Positions 46,656 through 58,689 of a stretch of DNA of 64,000 bases are shown in pieces. The notes beneath the pieces were generated by a model. It worked only from the letters and a program-made list of their open reading frames with translations, made no database searches and had not been told where the DNA came from. The position numbers and the translations under genes are program-made. Source of the DNA: Tupaia tana (Eukaryota > Chordata > Mammalia > Scandentia > Tupaiidae); contig JAKSZU010000027.1 in the NCBI GenBank assembly GCA_026018925.1, forward strand, positions 5,260,198-5,324,197. Reading direction: 5' to 3'. Within the stretch, counting starts at the first letter, position 1; each line of letters starts with the position of its first letter.

Positions 46656-47138
46656 GTAGAAATGGAGACTCTTGCTCTCAAACATCTGTCCTCTACATAA
46701 AAGAACATACGTGTGTGTTGAGAGATAGGTAGCTCGACCACTACTAATAACTTGTTAAAATTGTAAACTTTTCAAAATGAGCAATTTTCTGTGATGTAAT
46801 ATGATGTCTCCATAAATTGTTTTATACTGTTTCTAGCATGACACCAACGATAATGATAATGAGAAAATTATATTGTAATAATCTAAAGATGATCATGATA
46901 CATTTAATTAATGACTCAATTAAAGGACTTAATTATGATACATTACTTAAATGATAATACATTTCATGGACTACCTATTATCTATTTTCCCACTGATTAA
47001 CAGAAAGCTCTTCAGAAATTATAAATGCAATCTCATTTATTTTAAGAAAACTTCTGAACATCAACTCAAAGAGTTGCTTAGGTCGAAAGTTGAGGTCTGT
47101 ATGGTGCAGTCACTCTACTGGAAATACCCAGTAAAGGT
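46656..47138. other. AT-rich intron sequence, nothing recognised
   Basis: No feature recognised. Confidence 0.45.
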
Positions 47139-47365
47139 GGCCAGCCCATAGTCTAGGGATTAAAGGAGATCAGACCCCACATGGCTGACTGTGGTTTAAA
47201 ACCTGTCCCTGGCGGCTTGACAGATACTTCAGGGGCATGTGTGTAGGTGCCCAAATTCCAACAGGATGGAGAAGTGGAGAAGAAGCAATGCTTTCCCCCT
47301 CCTTCTCTGCCTCTGCCTCTATCTGCCTCTCTCATGCACCCCCTGGAGGGGCCATGCAAGACTAG
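47139..47365 (+). repeat. tRNA-SINE, old form
   Basis: GGCCAGCCCATAGTCTAGGG, CAACAGGATGGAGAAG and CACCCCCTGG are old-form landmarks. Confidence 0.75.
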
Positions 47366-47874
47366 GTAGAAGTATTCTTATACAACAGAGACCTTTCTAG
47401 TGTAAGTTAAAAACACTGCAGCGATAGAAAGTGTTGGAAGTATCTATAAGTGTTGTGCAATTTGGTTAACAGAACATCCAGCATGCTTTTAATACGTCAA
47501 ACATGTTTTTTTCCTTTCTTTCCTAAAATTCTTTTTGGACTACTTTTCTATCTTTAAAATTAGCAGAAAAGCTAAAAAAAAAAAAGGGCATTGTCAGGAC
47601 GGGAGGTAGTAATGTTATCTGTTGAAGATATTTTGATCAACTGGACCGGGGAGAAATGTTCACATATTGAAATGTTCACTTTGTAAGCTAAATAATGCGA
47701 ATGAATGTATTTTTTTAAAATGTAAATAAATAAATAAATAAAATTTAAAAAAGAGAACTAACTGACCAAAAAAATATTCTTTGAAATAAGAAATACTGTT
47801 TGACAGGAACATATTGATATTGATCAGGAAGTATTATAGAAAGAAAAGGTATTGATTTTCTAATTTGTTTAATT
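47366..47874. other. AT-rich intron sequence, nothing recognised
   Basis: No feature recognised. Confidence 0.45.
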
Positions 47875-48126
47875 GCTAGAGAACATGTGCACTTACCAGA
47901 GAGAGAGAGACAGACAGAGAGACAGAGGTGAGGAGGGAGGGAGGAAGCATGGCCTTCCGGGGTGTGGTCTTACCACAATCCTTTCTGCTTCATGTCTCCA
48001 TCTCATCAGGATTTGGGGCATGCACCCACATGTGCCTGGCCTGTTTTTCAATCCCAGGGGTGGGATTTGAACCATGCTCAGTCATATAGGATCCAGCTTC
48101 CTGAACCACTAGGCTATGAAACAGGC
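47875..48126 (-). repeat. tRNA-SINE, old form
   Basis: Reverse copy with CCATCTCATCAGGATTTGGGG, GGATTTGAACCATG and CCTGAACCACTAGGC. Confidence 0.8.
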
Positions 48127-48159
48127 TCAAAGAAAAATCGTTTTTCTTTAACATTACTG

Positions 48160-48417
48160 ATTTTTTTTTTTTTTTTTGAAGATTTTTGTCCTAGGGCACG
48201 TTCACCAGAGAGAGAGACAATGAAAGGGAAAGTGAGAAATCACAGCCCAGGGAGGCTGATCATTCCTCAATCCCTTCCTCCCCCTTTCCTTCTGGGATTT
48301 TGAACACACATGCACACATGCCTGGTGTGATTTTCAAGGTGCCGGGTCTGGGATTGGAACCACAGTCAGGTGCATGGGTGTCCATGTGCCTTAACCACTA
48401 CACCATCCGCTGGTCCC
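48160..48417 (-). repeat. tRNA-SINE, intermediate form
   Basis: Poly(T), TTTTTGTCCTAGGGCACG, GAGAAATCACAGCCCAGGG and CATCCGCTGGTCCC in reverse. Confidence 0.85.
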
Positions 48418-48468
48418 ATTACCTATCCTTTGATTATGTAATTGTGCAACTTTATTTCAGACTGTTCC

Positions 48469-48503
<35 letters not shown>

Positions 48504-50099
48504 TTGTGTGAGTATGATACACAGTTGAGTTTTATTATTCACCATACTTAGGCTCTGTAAAGTGGCTACAAACACTGGATTCAATGCTGAGCTATTTTCA
48601 AAGGTAAAAGATTAGTTTTCTGTGAGCATATAGTCTTCAGATGTTTATTAATGTTTATCAGTAACCTTGTTTTATGTGTGTTTCTACTTAAAGAAACTCT
48701 ATTTGATATGTACTATTGATTTGTTAAGATTGGACTTACAACTAACAGCACTATACGTCACGCCTGAACAAAGCTCACCTGTCACATGTGTTTACTCGAA
48801 GGCATACCACTGTCTTGTACTCAGGAACACAACACAGGACTCCAGCCCTCCACTTGGGATCCCATTTAACCAGTGCATTTTCCAACAAAAGCATAAAAAT
48901 GAAAAAAAAAAAAGGTACTAAACAGGCCACAAAAAGGATGCTTATTTAGAGGATAAGAGTTGAAACAAAAAGACAGCGTCACTCTGCTGAACCCCAGTTG
49001 GGAGTGCATCACATGACCCACGTCTTGGCACTCTGCGCATGTTTGCAAATGGTGGTAAAAGCTCGGCCAGTATTGATTTTGTGGTTACGAATACATTTTA
49101 ACGAGTAGTAAAATCCATAAAGAAAGAATACGAGAATAATGAGGATTGACGTGATATTGATACACCTATGCCATGCTTGGTTAATATAGGATAAGAATGA
49201 TTTTCTTATATATTATATCTTTTAATTCATAATTCTTGATCAGGAGCAAGCAGCCTGTCCCATTTTATGCTTCTGTTTATTGGTAGTTGTTGCAAACCTC
49301 TCTGTGTGTAACATGCATCGTTTAGCTACATGAGCACTACATACTTAAACATATAATGCAGGTATGCTTCAGTACAAGTGTCTTATTTGTCTACACTTAG
49401 AAACAGAATGAGTAAGAGAGCAAGAATGAAAGAGAGAGTGGGAGAGCAAGTAAGGACAGGAAGTCATTTTTTAAAATAATGGATGTCCTCACTATTCATG
49501 TATTAATAAAGCAGCCTGCTTAAAAATTCTTCGATGTACATAAAATTGACTTAACCTACTCTGCTTATAGACAATTACAATGAAAAGCCTTCATAATTAA
49601 TATAATCTTAACATTAGTTTAAAGTGCAGTTAATGGGAAGTCATCTATCTTCTGGCATAGTTAATTCAGTTTTGGCCACACTTGCAGCTACCAAATTGGA
49701 ACATGTCATTATATATTAGAAGGTGATGCTTTACTTAACGTTTTTTCCTTCATAAAATAAAAGTCAGTGGACTCTTTGCCGAGTATTTTACCAATTCAGT
49801 TCTTTGTTCATTTATCAAAATTAATGTATGCCTTTTAAACACTGACTAGTACAGGAAAGTAAATGCAGTAATCGGGTGGCCTCTTCCAGAAAATTCTGCA
49901 GTTGATGGTTTCTATTTAGAAATGAGGCTTCTTTAAAATAAACACATTCATGCAATTATATTACATTTTGTATTTGGTGATCATTTTAAGCCATATTTCT
50001 GGAGAACGGAAATCACTGGTCATTTAAAGTGTGCATTTGAAAAACTGGGAATGGGGAATAAAGAACGGGTCATCTCTTTCAATCTCCTAATCTTTGAAG
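48418..50099. other. Intron sequence with GT microsatellite
   Basis: (GT)n at 48471-48502. AT-rich, no repeat or exon recognised. Confidence 0.5.
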
Positions 50100-50620
50100 T
50101 CTAACTCAGAGCCTCAGACATGAATTCAGCAACTACTGTTGCAAATCACTCTGTTACATAATGCTGAGGAGGTGGCGGTAATAGAGGCTCTTATGTCTTC
50201 AATACATTTACACTACAGTTAAGAGAGGTAAGATTGGCATGACTAGAACATCGTGCACATGGAGAGTTATAGAAAAACTAACAAGGGCAGTGATGGGGCA
50301 AATGCAGGCAAGGCCGCTTTGTAAAGGATCACTGACACTAAGATGAATTCTGGGCAAAGATGGGTCGGGAGGTAGGGAGCGTGGTCTTCCAGAGGATTTA
50401 GGACAGGCATTCTTGAAGACAAATTAGTACAGGGTGGGGGCAAATTCCAGGAACTTTGGAACAGTCATTTGGATTTATGGCTTGGGTATTGCATGCCAGG
50501 TAAAGTGGATAGGGTTTAATAAACAGTCAGTGGGGAACTAGTGCAAAATATCGGGCTGGCACAATCAGAGCACTGCATTTAGAAACTCGCTCTAGCAATG
50601 GGGTTACGATGGATTAGAGG
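50100..50620. repeat. Ancient mammalian repeat (same class as 43784)
   Basis: CAGGAACTTTGGAACAG, TGCATGCCAGGTAAAG, GATAGGGTTTAATAAAC and ACTCGCTCTAGCAATGG follow the order of a long old repeat (increased body followed by 'catttagaaagatcactctgg'). Name not assigned. Confidence 0.45.
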
Positions 50621-50633
50621 AGATAAGACATAA

Positions 50634-50670
50634 TACACACACACACACATGCACACGCACACACACACAC
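50634..50670. repeat. Microsatellite (AC)n
   Basis: Interrupted AC repeat. Confidence 0.85.
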
Positions 50671-51096
50671 AAATTAGTGAGGCAAAAAAACTAGTGAGGA
50701 ATTATGTTTGTGGTGTGGGACTTGAACAAGATAGGGAAATTTGGTCTAGAAAAACAGGAATGAATGTGAGAGACATCATAGAGAAACAACATGTTTTTAA
50801 TATGAGTAGTTCTTACTTAGCTGGGAGATTCTTTGCCCAAAGCATTGAGTTTTTGTAGAGAATTTACTTCTGGTAAATAGTTTTTGTTTGTTTTTCTGTT
50901 TTTTTTTTTCCCCTCTGCAGTTTTGACAAATGTTTATCTGTGCTAATACCATATATTAATTATTCATTTTTTGAGTAATAGGGACAAAATAGTTCCCTTA
51001 ACTCCAAAATTATATGTATTAGCAATCTAACCTTTACTGGCCATTCAAAAAAAACATTAATATGGGCCTTGGTGTCAACATTAAGAATATCAGTTA

Positions 51097-51342
51097 TGGG
51101 CTAGTTCTGTGGCCTGGTGGTTAAGGGAACCAGATTCTATATGGCTGACTACGGTCTGAATCTCAGCCCTAATGGCCTGAAAAACACAGAGGTCTATGTG
51201 TATACATGCGCCAAACCACAACAGGAGGGAGAACTGAAGAGAGAGTGTGGCCAGGCCCCACTGGGGAGTGATTCCTCTCCTTACTTTTTCCGTCTCTTTC
51301 TCTGGCTGGTGGATGGGCCCTCTGGCAATTAAAATAGTAAAA
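51097..51342 (+). repeat. tRNA-SINE, old form (type copy)
   Basis: GGGCTAGTTCTGTGGCCTGGTGG, GAACCAGATTCTATATGGCTG, CACAACAGGAGGG and CCTCTGGCAATTAAAAT. Well preserved example of the old form. Confidence 0.8.
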
Positions 51343-51487
51343 AGAATTATCAGTCATCATGATATACTGTATTTTCTATAACACTGCTAATTAATGGCAT
51401 TCAGAGGGAGAATTTACAGTAATATACTTTACATCATCAGTAATGTACAATAATCTACTTCAATTGCTTAGTACACAGAGAACATTT

Positions 51488-51628
51488 TTTTGGGGGGAAG
51501 AGGTTTTTGCTATAGGGCACATGTGCTCACCAGAGAGACAGAGAGAGACAGAGAGACATAAAGCGAGAAATCACCCCCCAGGGGGATGGCCATGCCACAA
51601 TCCTTTCTCCTCCATTCTCTTCCCAGGA
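51488..51628 (-). repeat. tRNA-SINE, long form, 5' truncated
   Basis: Only the 3' half is present (TTTTGCTATAGGGCACATG to CTCCATTCTCTTCCCAGG); head absent. Confidence 0.85.
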
Positions 51629-52927
51629 TAAAAGCTCTCCAAGATAAAAGCTAACAAGAATAATAAAAATGCTTAACTTCTACCATATATTTTATTTAAA
51701 AGTAGAAACATTCTGTTCCATTTCAGGGACTTTTGAAGATTTGATAGGTATCGTATAAATGAATTTCATAAGAAGGACTCAAAGTATACATATCTTTGAA
51801 AAAGATATGCCATGAATCTAAGAGAGCTAAATAATAGTAGCATCAACAATAAAACTATCAATATATTTATTACACCAGAAAAATACAATAACCAATATTG
51901 TTATTTAAGCAAAGCCGTGAGGGAAGCCGGGGTATTAACACTTGTTGGAAGATTGTAAGAGTCTAAGTAGAGGAGACGGTTTCATACACATTGGGCTCTT
52001 TTTTCTCAACTCTAATCTCAGTAGGGAAAACCAAAAGATGGAGCTAATGTGAACAGCATTTATGGTGCTTTTGCACATTGTGAGCAGGAAGAAGAGAGAC
52101 TACTTGCAAAGACACAATTGAAAGTGTGATTATTTCATAAGACACATTTTCATCGTGGCCGAAACGAGAGTACAAAGCCACCAAGATGAGATTTTGCACT
52201 GGTCAATTTCCTTAAATATCGACTATTTCATATCGAACCCTCTAAATATTTAAACGTCAAAATCACTGCTGTGCTTTGGAGCCAGTCCTTGCTACTGAAA
52301 AGTTGGGAGAAAATATGTTACCCTAGATTAGAACGTTAGACAGACTAGAGCAGAATATTGCTAAACTATTTCTACCATCTCCCTGTTTTCAGAACTTCGA
52401 AAGGTGATTTGGTATGACCTACTTTTGCTCCCAGGGCTTTACCAACCAGAGCTAAAGGAATTTTGAAGTATACATTTCAAAGTACTCGCAAAGCCATGCT
52501 TCTTACTGAAACAGTTATGAAAAGCTGCTGGATTGCCCGATATTCATCACTGGATAAACAAGAGGCTGTCAAAATGGGAGATTAGCTTCAGCCTGAAGAA
52601 CATCACACTTTTCGAGATGAGCGATTGTCGGTGTTAGTGCACGTACAAGCAATTACTGGTTTCATTAAGGTTGACTCTTTTAAAAGTTGTACAGTTTGGG
52701 GCAGGTTCTTATATCTTCTCAACCTGATTTCAACCATTCAAAATTGCTGGTGCAAGTTAAGATCAGTAAGCTTATAGAGTACGTCGGTATCAAGTTTGCC
52801 TATTTTCTGGTTTGGTTGAGTTTTGTTTTTAAATCCCTCCCAAAAAGACTCTGAGAATATGCTGAATGTAAAATATTTGTGATGGCTTATTTTTAGATGG
52901 TTATACCAAATCTAAAATATATACTCC
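51629..52927. other. Intron sequence, nothing recognised
   Basis: No exon or repeat recognised. Confidence 0.5.
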
Positions 52928-53165
52928 AGAGCCAGCTTCATGGTACAGTGGTTAAGCACTGTGTACTGGGAGCTGGATCCACAAGACTGACCCTAGTTTG
53001 AGTCCTAGTCCCAGCAGTTTGAAAATCATACCAAGCACATCTGTGGTGTGCCCAGATTCCCCACAGGATAGAGAAATGCAAGGAAAAGGATTGCGATGTG
53101 ACTATGGCCCATTGTGGTGTGACTCCTCTGTCTCTAGTAAGTTCTCACGCTCTTTGGCAATGTAA
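52928..53165 (+). repeat. tRNA-SINE, old form
   Basis: AGAGCCAGCTTCATGGTACAGTGG, CCCCACAGGATAG and CTCTTTGGCAATGTAAAAT. Confidence 0.75.
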
Positions 53166-53545
53166 AATACATAGATTCCATTTAATACTTCTGATGCTAA
53201 GTGACTGTCATACATAATTTCATAGACTGATCGTGTATAAAGGATATTCATGAGGGGAAATGGAATAAAATGAAAATAAACTCTTTCAGTTGCACAGAGA
53301 CATGAATATAACATGGCCATGTAAAAGAGCCTGCCATTTCCAGCATGGCCTGATTACCTTAACAAATATAAACTAATTTACGTAGGGTTTTTATCTTTAT
53401 GACAATGTATTTTTTCCGGTAACATTATCTATCTTTGTTTATTGGAGATCATTTTTGTAGCAAGACATATTTTAGTCGTATTAAGACCAAGAGTTTAACC
53501 TCCAGTAGCATTCAGGAAATAATTTTTAAAATATATACTTAGTCA

Positions 53546-53760
53546 GGACCAGCAGGTGGCATGGTGGTTAAGGTGCTGGACACTCCCACGTGGCCAACCA
53601 CCATTCGAGTCCCGGACCTGGTGGCTTGCTTTCTCACTCTCCCCCCCATGTCTTTCTCTCTCTGATGAAATTTAAAAAGAAAATTAAATGAATAATTTTA
53701 TATATATGTATATGTGTATGTGTGTGTATATATCTATATATGTATATATCTGTATATACG

Positions 53761-53800
<40 letters not shown>

Positions 53801-53853
53801 TAGATATATGTATATATCTATATACACACACGCATAATAACATACACACACAC
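53546..53853 (+). repeat. tRNA-SINE, short form with TA-rich microsatellite tail
   Basis: Short-form head and body to about 53697, then TATATG/TATA repeats to 53853. ATACTTAGTCA flanks the whole unit at 53535-53545 and 53854-53864, so the microsatellite grew from the SINE tail. Confidence 0.92.
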
Positions 53854-54051
53854 ATACTTAGTCAAGAGGAAAACTGAGCCCAGAAAATTGTGATGGTATC
53901 TGCTGTGTTTCCTCTTAGAGCTATACCACACCCTTCTCTTGCTATGTTCTATTTTTCATCTGACTCCAGAAATTAGGAAAAAAAAAAGTAGAATAAAATA
54001 AAAGAAAGTAGGAGGAAGGAAGGAGAAGGAATACATATATTAGAAATGTTC

Positions 54052-54201
54052 CCGAGAGGAGAATGGAGGAGAAGGGATTGCGGCGTGGCCATCCTCCCTG
54101 GGGGGTGATTTCTCACTTTCTATCTCTCTGTCTGTCTCTGTCTGTCTGGCGAGCGCATGCACACTATAGCAAAAAAAAACCTCTCTTAAAAAAAAAAAAA
54201 A
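54052..54201 (+). repeat. Young tRNA-SINE, 5' truncated with target-site duplication
   Basis: Starts inside the body at CCGAGAGGAGAATGG. AGAAATGTTC lies at 54042-54051 and 54202-54211, so truncation happened at insertion. Confidence 0.92.
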
Positions 54202-54250
54202 AGAAATGTTCAACACTCTGGCTTAGTCTCTATGGTGCTATCTGTATTTC

Positions 54251-54415
54251 TTTTTAAAAGAATTATTATAATTTTATTGGACTTTATTTTTTATTTATTT
54301 ATTTTAATTTGACCAGAGAGAGAGAGAGAGAGAGAAGTGAGAAAGGAAGCCTCCGGGTCTGGGACTTGGACCATGGTCAGCCATATGGGAGTCGACCACA
54401 CCACCTGCCGGCCCC
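54251..54415 (-). repeat. tRNA-SINE, short form
   Basis: Reverse copy; GGTGCTATCTGTATTT (54235-54250) and GGCGCCATCTGTATCT (54416-54431) are a decayed duplication. Confidence 0.85.
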
Positions 54416-54454
54416 GGCGCCATCTGTATCTTAACCAAACTGTCCAACTAAAAA

Positions 54455-54655
54455 CCACGTGCCAACCATAATTGCCATCCCTGACCCTGACAGCCTGCAC
54501 AGGCCAGGCACGTGCACATGTGCCAGGATCCTGGTGGGGCTGGCGGACCGGAGGAAAAGTTTCCCGGAGTGACTGCGTCTCGTCTGTGGAGGGTGCCTGT
54601 TTCTCTCTCTTCCTCTCACTTGTATGCACACAGGCACTGTATCATGAATTACAGT
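54455..54655 (+). repeat. Decayed tRNA-SINE, old form
   Basis: GTGCCAACCATAATTGCCATCC, GGCACGTGCACATGTGCC and CAGGATCCTGGTGGGGC follow the order of the SINE. Weak at both ends. Confidence 0.4.
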
Positions 54656-55359
54656 TTTTAAAATTTAGAGATGATCAACAGAGCAAGTTTGATTTGTTGA
54701 AATTAATGCTATATAAATACCTGTAATAATTGATCTAGAAAAAGAAAAGGTATAAGTCAATGAATTTGGAATAAAAATGGGTACATAGAATTTTTTTAAT
54801 CTCTGTAATTACCACAAGCAAATTTAAGCCAGTTCTCAAGCTTATGTATAATGAATGAATCTTTATACATTTTTGAATGTACAAAACTGACTCAAAATAA
54901 ATAGATAACTTGAAGAAACCAGTAACAAATTGAATTAAAAGCTTGGTCAACTCAAAAATGTTCACACTGTCCCTTCGTTGTCTCTTGTCATGCAGACAAC
55001 AGAAAGATTACAGCAAGTATATTTAAGTTAGAAATGGACCTTAATCTGGACTAACAGTTTCAGTAAGAGAAAGAGTAAAATCTCCTTAATCCAGAAATCT
55101 TGTTACAAAACTAGACAAGGACTGTAATAGAAAAGAAAGTTAAGGATTAATCCCTTAGGAATATGCAAATACAATATATATAATGCAAGCAAAATGAATG
55201 CAATGTCTCATGTGTGACATTTGTATAGAAAATGACCAAATTCCTGCAAATCAGTATTACAAGAAATGTATGGTTTCTCATCCAAAGAGAACTTTTAGTG
55301 TAATATATTCATAAATGAGACTCTGAAGTGCAAAGAGTTGGTAGGCATTCTTTGCTGCG
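54656..55359. other. AT-rich intron sequence, nothing recognised
   Basis: No feature recognised. Confidence 0.45.
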
Positions 55360-55740
55360 CCTATCATTAAGAGGTGGAGTCTGTTTTTTCACTCCTTGAG
55401 TTTAAGCTGGGTTGTGTGACTTGTTTTGGCCAATGTGACTCTAATAAATCTGATTCTTTTTTTTAAAGAGGCTTACAAAGTGATTGTGTATCAAGTACCA
55501 TGATGTGAAGAAGCACAGACTAGCGTCCTGCAGAATTAAAGAACAAAGAGAGAAAGAGGTCCCAGTAACCCCATCCAAGCCCTAGCAGGGGCTTACTGAG
55601 TATACCCCATATGATGAGTGCGCCTACGGGAGAGCAGAGCTCCTTAACCTGCACAGTCATGAGAAAAGAAAAATCGTTATTTTAAGTCATTACATTTCGC
55701 AGCATTTTGTTACTCATCAAAGGCTAAATGATATATTTAA
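55360..55740. repeat. Ancient interspersed repeat (unnamed)
   Basis: TTGTTTTGGCCAATGTGACTC, TTATTTTAAGTCATTACATTTCG and CAGCATTTTGTTACTCATC recall a mammalian repeat with 'aagccactgagattttggggt'. Name not assigned. Confidence 0.4.
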
Positions 55741-55984
55741 TCATAATCGTAGATGGAGAAAAAATTTTAACTACTTTTTAACCCTTCTTCATTATGAAAC
55801 ACCAATAGCAAATAAACAATAGATTAGAACCCTTTTAACGTGATTAAAGATATTCATATAACTCTTAAGAGTTAACTATTTAGTGGTGAAGTTTTAGAAG
55901 AATCCCCATTAAAATTTGAGCCAGTAAAGAGTTCTGCTATTCTTGCTCCTATTTAATAAGGTACTGGAAGTTCTAGACAATGTG

Positions 55985-56028
<44 letters not shown>

Positions 56029-56649
56029 GAAATGAGGTATATAAATTATGAAATAAAATAAAATGCTGTTATTGTTTGTAGATGATAACATTGTTTATGT
56101 CTACTGTTAGAACAAAACACACACACACACACACACACACACAGAGACAATAATATTAAATAATAACAAGGTGTGAAAACCTACTCTACCAGATGGCAAG
56201 ATTCATTATTTATTAAATTATAGTAAGTAGATAACAAGATATTGTGTAGGTATAGAACAATGACCCATGGAACCGAAAACAGACTGAAAAACAGAAGCAG
56301 ATGTTTACAAAAACTGGGCGCAGGGCAGAGTTGACATTACAAATAAATTGAGAAAAGATCAACTAACCAAGTAAACTAAAGACTTAAATAAAGAAACAAA
56401 TATGTATATACATAAGTAAATTTTAAAATGAAATGTAGAAAAATAGCTTTATGATCATAGAGTGGGAAGCACTTTTTTTAATTCACAGAAAAGCTCAAAC
56501 TATAAAGAAAAATTGACAAATGCTATTAAATTACAATTTAAATGTTACTTAGCTACTAAGCAAAGCTTAGCATACACCTAGTTAAAGTAGAAGCTACATC
56601 CTGGAAGTAGGTACTTGCCCCACATATAGCTGGCAAATGGTTGCGTAGA
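55741..56649. other. AT-rich intron sequence with AAT and AC microsatellites
   Basis: (AAT)n at 55988-56025 and (AC)n at 56114-56143. Confidence 0.6.
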
Positions 56650-56875
56650 GGAGCCAGACCATGGCACAGTGGTAACATCACTGGACCTCTATGAGAAAAT
56701 TTGGGGTTCATGGCCCGGGACTACCTAATCTCGTGGGGGATATGGGTGTGTCTGTGTCTCGTTCTGCTGAGGCGGGGACTGAGTTATTTTGGTGTGAGAT
56801 CCTGCTGGGGAAATACCCTCCATGTTTCTGTGTCTCATTGGAAGAAATACAGAAATAAACTTAAAAAAATAAGAA
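56650..56875 (+). repeat. tRNA-derived SINE, possible second family
   Basis: GAGCCAGACCATGGCACAGTGG is an A-box head, GGGGTTCATGGCCCGGG a decayed B-box region; the body and the end (TGTCTCATTGGAAGAAATAC, AATAAACTTAAAAAAATAAG) do not match the main SINE. Confidence 0.6.
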
Positions 56876-56979
56876 AGAACACAGAATTTTAAAGGGCTTC
56901 TATTAGTCTAAAAGAGAATCGGACAAAGGCAGATCACAGAAACTCTAATGGTAAGGCAATATAAAGTAAGAAAAAAGGA

Positions 56980-57230
56980 GAGGTGGTTCTGTGGAGTAGA
57001 GGTAACGCACTGCCCAAGAGAAGTGGGTTCCGCTTAGTGGGACCAGGGTTAGAACCCATGGCCCGCTCTGCCAGGAACACACCAGACGTGCACACGAGCG
57101 TCCAACAGCCCATGGGCTGCAGGACTGGAAGAAGAGCGTCTTGATGGGAACAGCCCCTACAGAGGGTACTCTTTCTCTCTCACTCTTGCCGCCATGTGCA
57201 CATGCCAAAGCTCTGTTACAAAGAAAAAAA
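56980..57230 (+). repeat. tRNA-like SINE, possible third family
   Basis: GGTGGTTCTGTGGAGTAGAGG (A-box-like) and GGGTTAGAACCC (B-box-like, near 57046), then GC-rich body, CT-rich stretch and GTGCACATGCCAAAGCTC before an A-rich tail. Unlike the main SINE in the head and most of the body. Confidence 0.5.
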
Positions 57231-57391
57231 GGTGAAGAAAGGAAAAGATACTCAACCTCACCATAACCAAGGAAGTGCAAATTAAAATAGCTGTCTATCC
57301 AGTTTAATTTTTTCTAGTGTATTTTTAAAAAATAGGAGCAAAACCTGTATTGGCAAAGACGTAGAGAAATGGAATTTAAACGTGCTATGTT

Positions 57392-57573
57392 GGGTCAGCC
57401 TTTGGCTTGTTGGGTACATGAACTGGATTCTTTGGCAAACTGTGTGATTTGCCTCCTTGACCTGGCAGCTTAAGAAAAACACCAGGTACATTTGTGCATG
57501 CCCAAAATCCTGAAGGGAGGGAGTAATGTAGAAGGGATTATGGTGTGATCATTTTCCATGTGGAGTGCTCTCG

Positions 57574-57630
<57 letters not shown>

Positions 57631-57672
57631 TTCTCATTTCCAATGAGTGCATGTGCCCTCTAGCAAAAATAC
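57392..57672 (+). repeat. tRNA-SINE, old form with CT microsatellite
   Basis: CTGGCAGCTTAAGAAAAACACC, CATGCCCAAAATCCTGAAGGG and GAGTGCATGTGCCCTCTAGC; (CT)n at about 57572-57628. Confidence 0.75.
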
Positions 57673-58689
57673 GCTTATGTTAGTATGAATTGAAACAGCC
57701 ACCCTCAAAGGATAATCTGTCAAGTGATAGTAATCTAACATGAGCATGCTCTTTGAAAGAGCAATTCCACTGTTTGAAATATGTTCTAGAAAATAACGAT
57801 TATAAGCGCACAAGGAGGTATGATCTGAATGCTTGTTATTTATAATAGTAAATTTTAATATAAATGTAGTCAGCTGTAGGTATATACATATAATGAAATC
57901 CTAAACCCCTATACAAAGTGAACTACTTATGAGAGTCCCCGAAACGTAATTTTGAGAGGGAACAAAGGCAAGTATGTCGTTGCTTACATAAGGTTTTAAA
58001 ACATATATAATGTACTATGCATTATTTATAGACATACATGTAATAGTATAAAAATAGCATGGGAATGATAAACACCAGTTTAGGATGGTAACAGCTACTG
58101 AAGGATGAAATTTGGATAGATGAGTAAGCACTTCAACTATATATGTAACGTTTGTTTTTAAATTATAGAGGAAAAATTAATATTTAATAAAGCTGGTTGA
58201 AGAGAAAAGGACATGTCATTCTCTATCATTTTCTAGATGGTATATTTCACTAAAAAATGGCATTGAAGTTAAACTGCATTGATTATTTTGGGTTTGCTTT
58301 TTTTTTTGCTGATGTAGAACTTGTCAGAATCTTTACTATGCTATGATGCACTTGACTCTATAAGAGATAAATATAATATTCGAAGTGTTCTTTAAACACG
58401 GTTGACTAGGGAATCAATTTTAAGCATATACTTGCAGATGTCAGGATGTTACAGAACAAGAGGGAAAATATGAATCTAGAGAGGCTGTGGAATTCTTTTT
58501 CAATGCAAGTCTCTGGGGTCTGTATCACCTTTCTTATGGTCAAATATTTCAACAAAATGAGCAAGACTTTGTTGTATTTAGTTTATCTTTTGGGATTTAA
58601 TCTAGAGGTTATTCAAACTTGAGCCACAAAATAAAATGGAATCTTCCATTTTTATTTGATTTTATTTTTAGCTGTGTTAAGGTCCAATT
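57673..58689. other. AT-rich intron sequence, nothing recognised
   Basis: No feature recognised. Confidence 0.45.
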
